NCBI RefSeq assembly: GCF_037976325.1
Contig: NZ_CP150265.1
Coordinates: forward strand, 1,979,501 to 2,043,500
Source: Paenibacillus sp. FSL K6-3182
GTDB lineage: Bacteria; Bacillota; Bacilli; Paenibacillales; Paenibacillaceae
DNA: 64,000 bases
Reading direction: 5' to 3'
A program made the translations under genes and the position numbers. Positions 17,103 through 25,391 of this stretch are shown here, one piece after another. The first letter of the stretch is position 1. Each line of letters begins with the position of its first letter. Below the pieces are notes generated by a model. The model worked only from the letters and a program-made list of their open reading frames with translations, was not told where the DNA came from and made no database searches.

Positions 17103-17240
17103 ATGTCAAAGAAGCAATGGATCAAGCCAGAACTACAAGTTCTGGAAGTCAAAATGACTGAAGCTAGTCCTAAAGTGGGTACTCGTTTGGATGCAACATT
17201 CCCAACTGGAACTCCCGTTCCAGACCTCCGTTATAGCTAA
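17103..17240 (+). CDS. Paeninodin-type lasso peptide precursor (protein A)
   Basis: A 45-residue precursor with an almost perfect ribosome site, AAGGAGGTGAT, ending 3 bases before ATG 17103. The leader starts MSKKQWIKPELQVLEVKMTE, with aromatic, Pro and Leu residues spaced as in the Y-x2-P-x-L motif read by the RRE protein, and Thr19 as the usual leader Thr at -2. That rule places the core at residues 21-45: ring part ASPKVGTRLD, then a loop/tail rich in Thr and Pro, ending DLRYS. The C-terminal Ser fits modification by the adjacent kinase. Odd point: the first Asp is at core position 10. Known lasso rings have 7-9 residues, so either cleavage is one residue later (Ser1-Asp9) or the ring is larger. 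Confidence 0.88.
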   Translation: MSKKQWIKPELQVLEVKMTEASPKVGTRLDATFPTGTPVPDLRYS

Positions 17241-17261
17241 TCGCAATTGTGTAAGTTAAAC

Positions 17262-17298
17262 TTCAAGCCCTTGTATGTTTGTTATATAAGGGCTTGAA
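17262..17298 (+). other. Hairpin after the precursor gene
   Basis: TTCAAGCCCTT (17262-17272) pairs perfectly with AAGGGCTTGAA (17288-17298), an 11-bp stem with a 15-base loop. No U-tract follows immediately; TTTTT comes 12 bases later. It may protect the 3' end of the precursor message or act as a leaky terminator, so that much more precursor than enzyme is made, as known for other lasso operons. Confidence 0.65.
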
Positions 17299-17330
17299 TG
17301 TTAATTATCTTTTTATGGAGTGGATGTCTG

Positions 17331-18251
17331 TTGATTACAAAGGTCAGGGAAGGTTATAAAGCATTTGGTTTGAACATATCTAGTGAAATTCCATTTCCTG
17401 AACTACTTAGGATGAATGATCTTCAAGTGTGTAATGATGTTGAAGTTGTGATAGACCCCAGCTTTAAGGAAGCGTTTAATTTATCGCCTTATGAAGTTAT
17501 TGTTGATGGAGAAGCAGTAACGATGAGACTACCTGATGCCGGTGTTTTTAGTATTCAAAATGGCAATAAGATCATTGTGTCTCCATGCGCTGAAGCAGAC
17601 GAGGATGTAATTCGATTGTACCTTCTTGGTACCTGTATGGGGATCATACTTATACAAAGATCGATTTATCCACTTCATGGGAGTGCAGTTGTTATTAATG
17701 GTAATGCCTATGCTTTTATAGGTGAATCAGGGGCCGGCAAGTCAACCCTCGCTTCTGCTTTTGTAGGACGGGGACATAAGCTTGTAACAGATGATATTGT
17801 TCCTATTTCATTCTTACCAGCAGAGCATCGCCCTATTGTTACTCCCTCCTATCCGCAGCAGAAGCTATGGCAGCAGAGCTTGGATGCTTTCGGAATGAAT
17901 AACGCTGAGCTTCGTTCCATTCATGGTCGGGAAACGAAGTACTGCATCTCGGTTGAAGATAAATATTATACGGATCCTATACCACTAGCAGGGATTTTCT
18001 TATTAGAAAAATCAGATGTAGACGGAATAAATATTCAAGCAGTTAAGAAGCTGGAAAGACTGCCTTTATTATTTCAACATACATATAGACATTTTTTAAT
18101 TCCAAAAATGAACCTTGTGAGCTGGCATTTCGGTTTCTCCTCAAAGTTGGGAGAGAGACTGCCTATCTATCATTTACGGCGTTCGGAAAATGAATTTTCG
18201 GCTCCACAATTAGTCGATCTTATATTAAAAACCATTTCGTTGGAGGAATAA
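17331..18251 (+). CDS. HPr kinase-like lasso peptide kinase (PadeK-like)
   Basis: A 306-residue protein with the C-terminal fold of HPr kinase/phosphorylase. Residues 131-138 are the Walker A GESGAGKS. LVTDDIVPI (151-159) carries the acidic pair, and PLHGSAV (114-120) has the His typical of this group. In the paeninodin pathway the homolog phosphorylates the C-terminal Ser of the precursor; the precursor here also ends in Ser. The start is TTG 17331, with GGAGTGG seven bases upstream. The longer reading from ATG 17298 begins in the hairpin and has no ribosome site. The usual family beginning AFGLNISSEIPFPEL follows soon after the chosen start. Confidence 0.83.
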   Translation: MITKVREGYKAFGLNISSEIPFPELLRMNDLQVCNDVEVVIDPSFKEAFNLSPYEVIVDGEAVTMRLPDAGVFSIQNGNKIIVSPCAEADEDVIRLYLLGTCMGIILIQRSIYPLHGSAVVINGNAYAFIGESGAGKSTLASAFVGRGHKLVTDDIVPISFLPAEHRPIVTPSYPQQKLWQQSLDAFGMNNAELRSIHGRETKYCISVEDKYYTDPIPLAGIFLLEKSDVDGINIQAVKKLERLPLLFQHTYRHFLIPKMNLVSWHFGFSSKLGERLPIYHLRRSENEFSAPQLVDLILKTISLEE

Positions 18252-18569
18252 ATGATGACAATAGAAACGAACAGCCTAACATTGAATCAGGCAAATCTAG
18301 TACAAGCGAGTATTGTTCGAGACCAGGAGAATATCGTTAGTGATATGGGCGGTGAAAAAGTTATTTTAAGTATCAGAAACGGGAACTATTATAATCTTGG
18401 CATTATGGGGAGTCAGATTTGGGAGCTAATACAGGAGCCTATTCCTGTCATGCAACTAATTGATAAGTTGATAGAACAATATGATGTCGATCGGATTACT
18501 TGTGAAGAGCAACTGCTGCCGTTCCTGCTTCATCTGTCAGAAGAAAAATTAATTCACTACAGTCTATAA
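18252..18569 (+). CDS. Lasso leader-binding RRE protein (PqqD-like, B1)
   Basis: A 105-residue PqqD-family protein. These RiPP recognition elements bind the leader peptide as an extra beta-strand and deliver the precursor to the protease. Supporting motifs are GGEKVILSIRNGNYYNLGIMGSQIW, the paired strands with the conserved N-x-x-G and W, then a helical part with LIDKLIEQYDV. It starts one base after the kinase stop (TAAATG) with GGAGG at 18242-18246; ATG 18255 is an equal alternative. Cotranscribed with B2 it should form the split B1/B2 leader-peptidase system. Confidence 0.85.
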   Translation: MMTIETNSLTLNQANLVQASIVRDQENIVSDMGGEKVILSIRNGNYYNLGIMGSQIWELIQEPIPVMQLIDKLIEQYDVDRITCEEQLLPFLLHLSEEKLIHYSL

Positions 18570-18584
18570 CGTTAAGGTGAGAAA

Positions 18585-19040
18585 ATGGGGATTATAGGAA
18601 AATGTAAAACAGTTTTTTCTTTGGATATGAAGACGCTGCTCCTCTTTATCGAGACAGGTTTATATTTGGGAAGGATAAGAATGCAGCTGCTTTATTTTCC
18701 ATTCTCACGGATAGCTCCTACACTAGGCGTTTATTTGAAGGAAACCGACTCTGAATATAGTCAGCAAAATCACGAGATAATTTTCAATGTTTATCAATCG
18801 ATAGAAATAATGGGAAGAAATACGTTTTGGGAGACAAAGTGTTTAGTTCGAGCGATTACTGCTATGAAGATGCTGGAAAGACGTCAAATTGAAAGCACCT
18901 TGTATTTAGGAACAGCAAAGGACGAGAACGGGAAGTTAATCGCTCATGCTTGGCTTCGGAGCGGTTCATTGGTTGTCTCAGGTGCTGAAGAAATGAACAG
19001 ATTTACCGTAACGGGTATGTTCGCTAAGTTCATTCAATGA
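18585..19040 (+). CDS. Lasso leader peptidase (transglutaminase-like, B2)
   Basis: A 151-residue transglutaminase-like cysteine protease of the lasso B2 family. It cuts the leader after the residue following the conserved Thr. The catalytic Cys is in TKCLVRA (Cys86) and the His in AHAWLR (His121), both at family positions; the third acidic residue could not be assigned with certainty. AAGGTGAG precedes ATG 18585. With the RRE protein just upstream it completes leader removal before ring closure by the cyclase. Confidence 0.85.
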   Translation: MGIIGKCKTVFSLDMKTLLLFIETGLYLGRIRMQLLYFPFSRIAPTLGVYLKETDSEYSQQNHEIIFNVYQSIEIMGRNTFWETKCLVRAITAMKMLERRQIESTLYLGTAKDENGKLIAHAWLRSGSLVVSGAEEMNRFTVTGMFAKFIQ

Positions 19041-19064
19041 AAAAGAATGGAAAGTGATGAGGTA

Positions 19065-20870
19065 ATGAGTCACATTATATATTTCACTAAGAAGCTACAT
19101 AGTTACTCTGGCAAGGTGCTTTATTTCAATTTATTCGGCATGATGCTCATTGGTTTGTTAGAGGGCGCTGGAATGTTATTATTAATCCCTTTATTATCTA
19201 TTATCGGAATTATTGATTTTCAAATCCACGCTATACCTGGCCTCGCCTTTTTTGAATTTTTGCAAGTTATGCCTAAACTGCAAGCCTTATTGATCATCCT
19301 TTCCGTATATTTAACATTAGTTATCGGTCAAAGTTTTGTAAGTCGAAATCTTAGCATACGCGAAACGCGAATTTTGACAGGGTATGTTAATAGTGTGAGA
19401 TTAGAAATATATCGAACATTATTGCAAACACAGTGGGCTTTCTTTTTAAAAAAACGAAAAACAGATCTCATCTCATCTTTGACCGATCAATTATGGCGTG
19501 TGACTAATGGCGCTTACCTTATTCTTCAACTTTTGACATCAATCATTTTTACAATGATTCAAATAGGTATTGCATTTGTAATTTCGGCTAAGATGACGCT
19601 TTTTGTGCTTGGCTTTGGTTTAATTGTCATTTTTATATCTCGTCGATTTATTAAACAATCAAAAGAGCTTGGAAGTGAAGCTATTGAACTTTATCAAGGT
19701 TATATGGCAGGCATTACGGATCAGTTCAATGGAATGAAGGATATTAAGAGTAACTCTTTAGAGACATCACGTTATCGTTGGATGCTGGGCTGGACTCGAA
19801 AACAAGCGGAAGAGCGGAATAGCAATAGTATTGTCAGTAATAATTCTCAGCTTGTTTACAAGTTGACTTCTTCACTTATGATAGCTGTATTTATTTTGTT
19901 CTCGGCGACAATGTTCCAACAAGAAGGCGGGTATTTATTGCTTATCATTGCTATTTTCGCTCGTCTATGGCCACGATTCACAGGAATTCAGTCCAATGTT
20001 GAACTAATTGCTTCCTCCATACCCGCTTTCAAAACATTGATGAACCTTCAAGAAGAATGCATGCAAGTTCAGGAAGTAACAGATATCATTCAATACGAAG
20101 ATGAGAATGTTGGCAGCATGAAGTTCGAGCATCAGCTTGAATGCCGTCAAGTATATTTCCGTTACGATCAAGATCAGGTAGACTATACATTAGAAGCTAT
20201 TAATCTTCGTATTCCTGCTAATGGTATGACTGCAATTGTTGGTCAATCAGGTGCAGGTAAAAGTACATTAATTGATATGATTATGGGCATGTTGAAGCCT
20301 GATCAAGGTTCTGTGCTCATTGACGGGAAGACGCTTACAGATGAGGATCTGTTGTCGTTAAGAAGATCAATCAGTTATGTCCCGCAGGAGCCGTTTCTGT
20401 TCCATGGGACGATTAGAGATAACTTAATATTAATCGATCCGAATGCGACGGAAGATCAAATATGGGAAGCGATGGAGTTCTCTTCTGCGGCTGAATTTGT
20501 TCGCAAACTTCCGGATGGCATTGATACGATTATTGGTGATCGTGGAATACGTTTATCAGGTGGGGAGCGTCAGAGACTCGTTTTGGCTAGAGCAATATTA
20601 AGAAAGCCATCTATCCTTATTTTGGATGAGGCTACAAGTGCACTAGACAGCTTGAACGAGACAAAAATTCAAGAAGCCATAGAGCGGCTTAAGGGAAAAA
20701 TGACCGTTATCGTCGTTGCTCATCGCCTATCGACCATTCGGAATGCAGATCAGGTTATCGTGTTGGAAAATGGGAGAATCGTGCAAACGGGCCATTTTAT
20801 CATGCTCGCTGAGGATAAAAAAGGACTGTTCAGCCGTTTGTTAGGCAATCAGCTGCAAGTAGCTTTATAA
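19065..20870 (+). CDS. Lasso peptide ABC exporter (protein D)
   Basis: A 601-residue half-transporter. An N-terminal six-helix membrane domain is followed by an ATPase domain with Walker A GQSGAGKST, signature LSGGERQR, Walker B ILILDEATSALD and the H-loop VVAHRLSTI. It should export the mature peptide and give immunity. No N-terminal C39 peptidase is present, in line with separate leader removal by B2. The start is uncertain. ATG 19047 lacks a ribosome site, while ATG 19065 has AGTGATGAGG just upstream and was preferred. It ends the lasso operon; no isopeptidase gene was seen nearby. Confidence 0.88.
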   Translation: MSHIIYFTKKLHSYSGKVLYFNLFGMMLIGLLEGAGMLLLIPLLSIIGIIDFQIHAIPGLAFFEFLQVMPKLQALLIILSVYLTLVIGQSFVSRNLSIRETRILTGYVNSVRLEIYRTLLQTQWAFFLKKRKTDLISSLTDQLWRVTNGAYLILQLLTSIIFTMIQIGIAFVISAKMTLFVLGFGLIVIFISRRFIKQSKELGSEAIELYQGYMAGITDQFNGMKDIKSNSLETSRYRWMLGWTRKQAEERNSNSIVSNNSQLVYKLTSSLMIAVFILFSATMFQQEGGYLLLIIAIFARLWPRFTGIQSNVELIASSIPAFKTLMNLQEECMQVQEVTDIIQYEDENVGSMKFEHQLECRQVYFRYDQDQVDYTLEAINLRIPANGMTAIVGQSGAGKSTLIDMIMGMLKPDQGSVLIDGKTLTDEDLLSLRRSISYVPQEPFLFHGTIRDNLILIDPNATEDQIWEAMEFSSAAEFVRKLPDGIDTIIGDRGIRLSGGERQRLVLARAILRKPSILILDEATSALDSLNETKIQEAIERLKGKMTVIVVAHRLSTIRNADQVIVLENGRIVQTGHFIMLAEDKKGLFSRLLGNQLQVAL

Positions 20871-20980
20871 GCGGAACTTTACTATACTAATTAGAATAGA
20901 AAAAGTTCATGACAGGGACATGCTTTTAATCCTTGGGATAGATTAATTCAGAATTGGTTTCAATGATTAGGAGGACACAT

Positions 20981-21745
20981 TTGGCTATTATACTAACGCT
21001 CGGAATAACCGTGCTTCTCTTGTACCTGCTCTTTATCCTCCCAACCCAGTGGTTAAAAATCGAAAAAATTACACATCCCATTGGCATTAACAAACGCATA
21101 TTGCAAATAAGCGATTTGCATGTAGACAGGCTGCGCATAAGCGCAAAGCGAATTCAGCATGTCATTGCCTCCGTGCAGCCTGACTACATTTTTCTGACCG
21201 GCGATTATACGTATAAAGAACACTATTTGACGCGGGTAGGCTATTACCTTAAAGCTATAGCTGACAGCGGAATACCTGTCTATGCAGTGCTCGGAAACCA
21301 TGATTATGAGCTTCCGCGTTTAAAGAATTTGCTCAATCTATTTGGCGTTTATGGGATTAAGGTGCTGCGTAACGAGAATGTCATGCTCGATGATTTTCAG
21401 CTTGTCGGAATCGACGATGACTGCTCTCATCATAGCCGAATCTTACCTTCATTTAGAGGTATTGATGATAGCAAGCCTGTCGTCATTATGACTCATGATC
21501 CTAATGTCGTTCTAAAAATTAATCGTCCTTTTCAATATTTGATGGCCGGTCATCTGCATGGGAAGCAGCTGAACGTGCCGTTCTTTTTTGCATTTAAGCC
21601 AAAGGGCCCGTTGTCCGTGAAAGGAATCTACAAAGGCCTTCATCACAATAAGGATGGCACCTTTTACATTTCCAAAGGCATCGGTCAAGCAGGCGTTAAC
21701 GCAAGGTTTATGGTCAGAAGCGAGATTACGATTCATGACCTATAA
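20981..21745 (+). CDS. Membrane-anchored metallophosphoesterase (YkuE-like)
   Basis: A 254-residue calcineurin-like phosphoesterase. An N-terminal hydrophobic helix (residues about 2-20) anchors it to the membrane. The metal motifs appear in order: ISDLHVD, TGDYTY, GNHDYE, MTHDPN and AGHLHGKQ. Homologs such as YkuE hydrolyse phosphate esters at the cell surface or lipid precursors; the substrate is unknown here. TTG 20981 was chosen because AGGAGG lies 6 bases upstream, whereas ATG 20963 lies before it. It follows the exporter by 110 bases without a clear terminator, so cotranscription with the lasso genes is possible but not shown. Confidence 0.8.
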   Translation: MAIILTLGITVLLLYLLFILPTQWLKIEKITHPIGINKRILQISDLHVDRLRISAKRIQHVIASVQPDYIFLTGDYTYKEHYLTRVGYYLKAIADSGIPVYAVLGNHDYELPRLKNLLNLFGVYGIKVLRNENVMLDDFQLVGIDDDCSHHSRILPSFRGIDDSKPVVIMTHDPNVVLKINRPFQYLMAGHLHGKQLNVPFFFAFKPKGPLSVKGIYKGLHHNKDGTFYISKGIGQAGVNARFMVRSEITIHDL

Positions 21746-21765
21746 TTAATGATGCAGAGATGCAA

Positions 21766-22653
21766 CTAGTCATCATCGGTATTTCTGCGGCTGGCCTCGC
21801 GAAAGGCAGCTGGAGGAATGCCTTTTGCTTCGGCAAACGTTCGAGAGAAATAATGTACGGATGAGAAGCCGCAGCGCTCAGCGATGGTTTTAATCGGCGT
21901 TGCTGTTTGTGATAGCAGCTGCTCCGCCACGCGGACTCGCTCATGTCTAACAAGCATGGAGAACGATTCATGAACGCTTTGTGAAAAAAGTCTAGATAGA
22001 TGGCGCTCCGACACATTAATGTAGCGAGCAACCTCCGATAAGCTCAAATTAGCGCCTAAATTATCGCGTATGTACAGCTTTGCGCGGCTAATGAGGATAG
22101 CTGCATTGGAAGCGGGCAAAATGATTTCTGTATTTTTGTTCCTCCCGCCTACAATCGTAGGAAACGTTAGGATCAAGGCATGTGCCAGCTGATTCAGCAA
22201 GGCGATTGGCACAGCGAACATTTCTTCGCTTGGAATGAGCAGCGATTTCCAAATATGAGCGGTTGGAGAATGCTGCTGGTTTTCCATCCATATCGGGCCG
22301 CTGTTTAAAGACTGATTGTAATATTCGAATTCATCCGGCTTAGAAAGCTTCTCATCGAGCTCGTAGGCAACATATAATAAATCCAATTGGTCTACATCTT
22401 TAATTTGATGACGGATATTTGGCCGCGAGCAAAAAAGCACGCCTTCATGCAGAGGATAAGCCGTTCCGCCCTCCTCATAAATCCCCGTTCCACCAGCTAC
22501 ATAACATACTTCAAAAAATGAGTGCTTATGAACAGCGTTTGCGACGAGCTTAGGCACCGCTCCCCAGTAATAGACATGGATGGTCAAGCTCTCACCTTGC
22601 AGCAATCTTGCATATCGATTCAAGCGTTCTTCGCTTTTTGACCAAACGTACAT
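21766..22653 (-). CDS. AraC-family transcriptional regulator
   Basis: A 295-residue regulator. An N-terminal cupin-like sensor part (HSFFEVCYVAGGTGIYEEGG) precedes the C-terminal double helix-turn-helix. The second half contains LSLSEVARYINVSERHLSRLFSQ and IAERCGFSSVHYFSRTFAEAKGIPPAAFR, the AraC signature. It is divergent from the PhyH-like gene at 22779 and probably controls it. ATG 22653 was chosen; AGGAG lies 12 bases upstream, and a TTG at 22665 directly abuts it. Confidence 0.85.
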   Translation of the reverse strand: MYVWSKSEERLNRYARLLQGESLTIHVYYWGAVPKLVANAVHKHSFFEVCYVAGGTGIYEEGGTAYPLHEGVLFCSRPNIRHQIKDVDQLDLLYVAYELDEKLSKPDEFEYYNQSLNSGPIWMENQQHSPTAHIWKSLLIPSEEMFAVPIALLNQLAHALILTFPTIVGGRNKNTEIILPASNAAILISRAKLYIRDNLGANLSLSEVARYINVSERHLSRLFSQSVHESFSMLVRHERVRVAEQLLSQTATPIKTIAERCGFSSVHYFSRTFAEAKGIPPAAFREASRRNTDDD

Positions 22654-22778
22654 TTGAACGATCAACTCCTATGGCGTAATAATGCAAAATTATGTCGTTA
22701 ACAGGTAAATACGATTGCACTATATCCTATCTATAATTAAACCATATTCACATTAATTATACGATAAGGGGAATGAAC

Positions 22779-23555
22779 ATGATCACTAATGAAGATGTGC
22801 AATTTTATAAAGAAAATGGTTACTTGCTAGTTAGAGGCGTGTTTAACAATGAAGAGGTAGTTGAGATGAGAGCAGCTGTTGAGCGGATCATTCAACGAGC
22901 GGCGCTTGCTCAGGCTGATCATAACCACGCATGGCAAGGAGATTTTCTGCCGCCGGAGCAGCTTAAGAAGCTTGTGCTGAAAGGCTTCCATGATGTGCAT
23001 TATCATGATGCCTCTTTTACTAAGGCAGTCATTCATCCGAATATGGTATCTGTATTGAATGGAATAATTGGTCCTAACGTACAGCTCCATCACTCCAAAA
23101 TGCTTGTGAAGCCGCCTGCTAACGGAGCAGCATTTCCTATGCATCAGGATTACCCTTATTTCCCTCATAACGACCATTCGATGCTTGCTGCAAGTGTTCA
23201 TCTTGATGATGCCGATTCAGAAAATGGCTGCTTAGCGGTTATCCCAGGTTCTCATTTGGAAGGACCGCTGAATCATGTGGGAAGACATTATCTCAACCAT
23301 AAGGAATATCCAATTTCATCGGGAACGCTTTGCCCGGCGAAAGCAGGGGATGTCCTGTTCTTCAACTATTTGACGATTCATGGATCGGATGTTAACCGCA
23401 GTGACAGAACGAGAAGAAACGTTTTGTTCCAATATCGTGATGCAGCCGACAAGCCTTCTGTAAATACTCATTTTGATTGGGGCATGGGCCTTATGGTTAG
23501 TGGAGAAAATCTTGATTTCAACAATGTTAAACCAAAATTTGAAATTACGGAGTAA
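22779..23555 (+). CDS. Phytanoyl-CoA dioxygenase (PhyH)-family protein
   Basis: A 258-residue Fe(II)/2-oxoglutarate dioxygenase. The facial triad is visible as HQD in MHQDYPYFPH (about residues 125-127) plus a distal His in YLTIHGSDVN. The Arg of NRSDRTRRN is placed to bind 2-oxoglutarate. Such proteins hydroxylate small molecules; the substrate cannot be told. AAGGGGA six bases before ATG 22779 selects this start over ATG 22773. The divergent AraC regulator suggests substrate-induced expression. A strong terminator follows. Confidence 0.85.
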   Translation: MITNEDVQFYKENGYLLVRGVFNNEEVVEMRAAVERIIQRAALAQADHNHAWQGDFLPPEQLKKLVLKGFHDVHYHDASFTKAVIHPNMVSVLNGIIGPNVQLHHSKMLVKPPANGAAFPMHQDYPYFPHNDHSMLAASVHLDDADSENGCLAVIPGSHLEGPLNHVGRHYLNHKEYPISSGTLCPAKAGDVLFFNYLTIHGSDVNRSDRTRRNVLFQYRDAADKPSVNTHFDWGMGLMVSGENLDFNNVKPKFEITE

Positions 23556-23581
23556 CTACTTATACTGAAGTTACGCCACTA

Positions 23582-23629
23582 AGAGACGTATACAACCGGA
23601 TGCAAAAGGTTGTTATACGTCTCTTTTTT
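23582..23629 (+). terminator. Terminator of the PhyH-like gene
   Basis: AGAGACGTATACAACC pairs with GGTTGTTATACGTCTCT (one bulged T) and is followed by a six-base T-run. The rest of the gap to 23864 holds only the tcyP-like promoter region. Confidence 0.85.
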
Positions 23630-23725
23630 GTGCGAAGTAATACTTGAAAGAGCTCTACATATTTATAGTATCGAAACTCCAAAAAGCTAAACGAATATTT
23701 CTCTGGAAGCTGTGGAAAAATCATA

Positions 23726-23755
23726 TTGACATAAGTTTGAGAACGATGATATATT
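23726..23755 (+). promoter_or_regulatory. Candidate promoter of the cystine symporter gene
   Basis: TTGACA at 23726-23731 and TATATT at 23750-23755 are 18 bases apart. The resulting leader is about 100 bases long and A+T-rich. No S-box or T-box feature was recognised in it. Confidence 0.45.
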
Positions 23756-23864
23756 TGTTTCTGCAAAGTAGAGTATTCTTATCGGAATTAAAACGGAATT
23801 GATTTTAAGAGTTAATTTTTGCTATTAATCATAAGGTATAGACAGAAAGGATGATTGTTGTATT

Positions 23865-25220
23865 ATGGAAAATAATTTATTGACAGCAATTGAAACAAAC
23901 TGGATCAGTTTAGTTGTATCAGCAATAATACTTGGCGGTCTTTATTTTATGGCCAAAAAACGTGTAAGCTTCGGAACGAGAGTATTGGTCGCACTTGGCC
24001 TTGGCCTTGTGGCAGGTATTATTTTTAACAACTTTAAACTAGATACTGAGGGCGTAGGTACGATTGGCTCCATCTATATTAATTTAATTAAGATGATCGT
24101 TATTCCGCTCGTATTTGTTCTCGTAATTAACAGTATTATCTCGATTACGAATCTTGAGTTTCTACGCAAGCTAAGCGTTAAGACGATCAGTTGGTTTCTT
24201 GCAACGACAGGTGTAGCCGCGATTATCGGACTTCTAGTAGCATCTGCTATTAATCCGGGTGCAGGCTTCGAGCTTAAAACACCTGAAAATTTTGAAGCGC
24301 GTGAAGTTCCAAGCTTTTTCAAAGTGATATTGGATCAAGTGCCTTCAAATCCGATTAACGATGCTGCAGAGGGTAAAGTAGTGCCAATTCTTATTTTCGC
24401 ATTATTCATTGCTATCGCAATCGTTAAGGTAGGAGCAAAAAATCCGGATTCCGTTCAACCGTTCAAAGCGTTCATTCAATCGGCAACCGTAATTATGCAC
24501 CAGGTTGTTAAGTTCGTTCTTCGTTTTACACCGTATGGTGTGTATGCCTTGATTGCAGTTATGGCTGCTAGATACGGATGGGAAACACTCGAACCGCTTG
24601 CCATGTTGATTCTTGTAACTTATATCGCATTGCTCTTGCATTTTGTATTCGTCTTTGGCGGCCTTGTATCTTTTGTCGCTAAGGTTAATCCTTTGAAATT
24701 TTTCAAAAAAGCATATCCTACGGTAGCAGTAGCGTTCACAACACGCAGCAGCTTTGCAACGCTTCCGGTCAATCTTGAAGTTATTACGAAGCGCCTTCGC
24801 ATTTCACCAAAAATCGCGAGCTTTGTAGCACCGCTTGGCGCTACGATGAACTTTAACGGCTGCGGCGGGGTTTGGCCGGCTGTTGTAGCAGTATTCATCT
24901 CACAAGTTTACGGTGTATCGCTTACTGCAACAGATTATGTACTTATCGTACTTGTTAGTGTAATCTCTTCAATCGGTGTAGCAGGCGTACCAGGTCCAGC
25001 TTCCATTTCGACAACAGTTGTTTTGACAGCAGTTGGCTTACCGCTAGAAGGTATTGCACTCGTTGTTGCTGTTGAATCTCTAATTGATATGGGTCGTACG
25101 GCTGTTAATGCTACGGGTACTACGGTTACTGCATTGCTTGTAGCAGATTCCGAAGGCGAATTCGATCGTGAAGCATTCAACCGCGGTGACGAAGATGACC
25201 TAGAGCTTAATCCTGCATAA
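23865..25220 (+). CDS. tcyP: L-cystine/dicarboxylate symporter (TcyP-like)
   Basis: A 451-residue sodium:dicarboxylate symporter-family protein, length close to B. subtilis TcyP. Eight or so transmembrane helices, IKMIVIPLVFVLVINSI, the serine-rich TTRSSFATLPVN re-entrant loop, and GATMNFNGCGGVWPA, where other family members have NMDGT, fit cystine uptake. GVAGVPGPAS forms the second hairpin. It probably imports cystine as a sulfur source. A glutamate or C4-dicarboxylate role is less likely because of the NFNGCG loop. The gene is monocistronic, with its own promoter and terminator. Confidence 0.82.
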   Translation: MENNLLTAIETNWISLVVSAIILGGLYFMAKKRVSFGTRVLVALGLGLVAGIIFNNFKLDTEGVGTIGSIYINLIKMIVIPLVFVLVINSIISITNLEFLRKLSVKTISWFLATTGVAAIIGLLVASAINPGAGFELKTPENFEAREVPSFFKVILDQVPSNPINDAAEGKVVPILIFALFIAIAIVKVGAKNPDSVQPFKAFIQSATVIMHQVVKFVLRFTPYGVYALIAVMAARYGWETLEPLAMLILVTYIALLLHFVFVFGGLVSFVAKVNPLKFFKKAYPTVAVAFTTRSSFATLPVNLEVITKRLRISPKIASFVAPLGATMNFNGCGGVWPAVVAVFISQVYGVSLTATDYVLIVLVSVISSIGVAGVPGPASISTTVVLTAVGLPLEGIALVVAVESLIDMGRTAVNATGTTVTALLVADSEGEFDREAFNRGDEDDLELNPA

Positions 25221-25245
25221 ACCAACGTATAAATAAGCTTGGAAA

Positions 25246-25294
25246 AAAGCCCTTGGAAACACGTGATACGACGTGTTATCCAAGGGCTTTGTTT
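25246..25294. terminator. Bidirectional terminator
   Basis: AAAGCCCTTGG (25246-25256) pairs with CCAAGGGCTTT (25280-25290), with an inner ACACGT/ACGTGT stem. T-runs occur on both strands, so it can serve the symporter gene and the minus-strand genes ending near 25392. Confidence 0.8.
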
Positions 25295-25391
25295 AAATAT
25301 AAGAAAGTATATAATTTTCTCATACTTATCTTATATTTCACCGTCAAAGCTACTTCAGCGTCTAAGGACGCCGAAGGCGTTTTTGCTTGGT

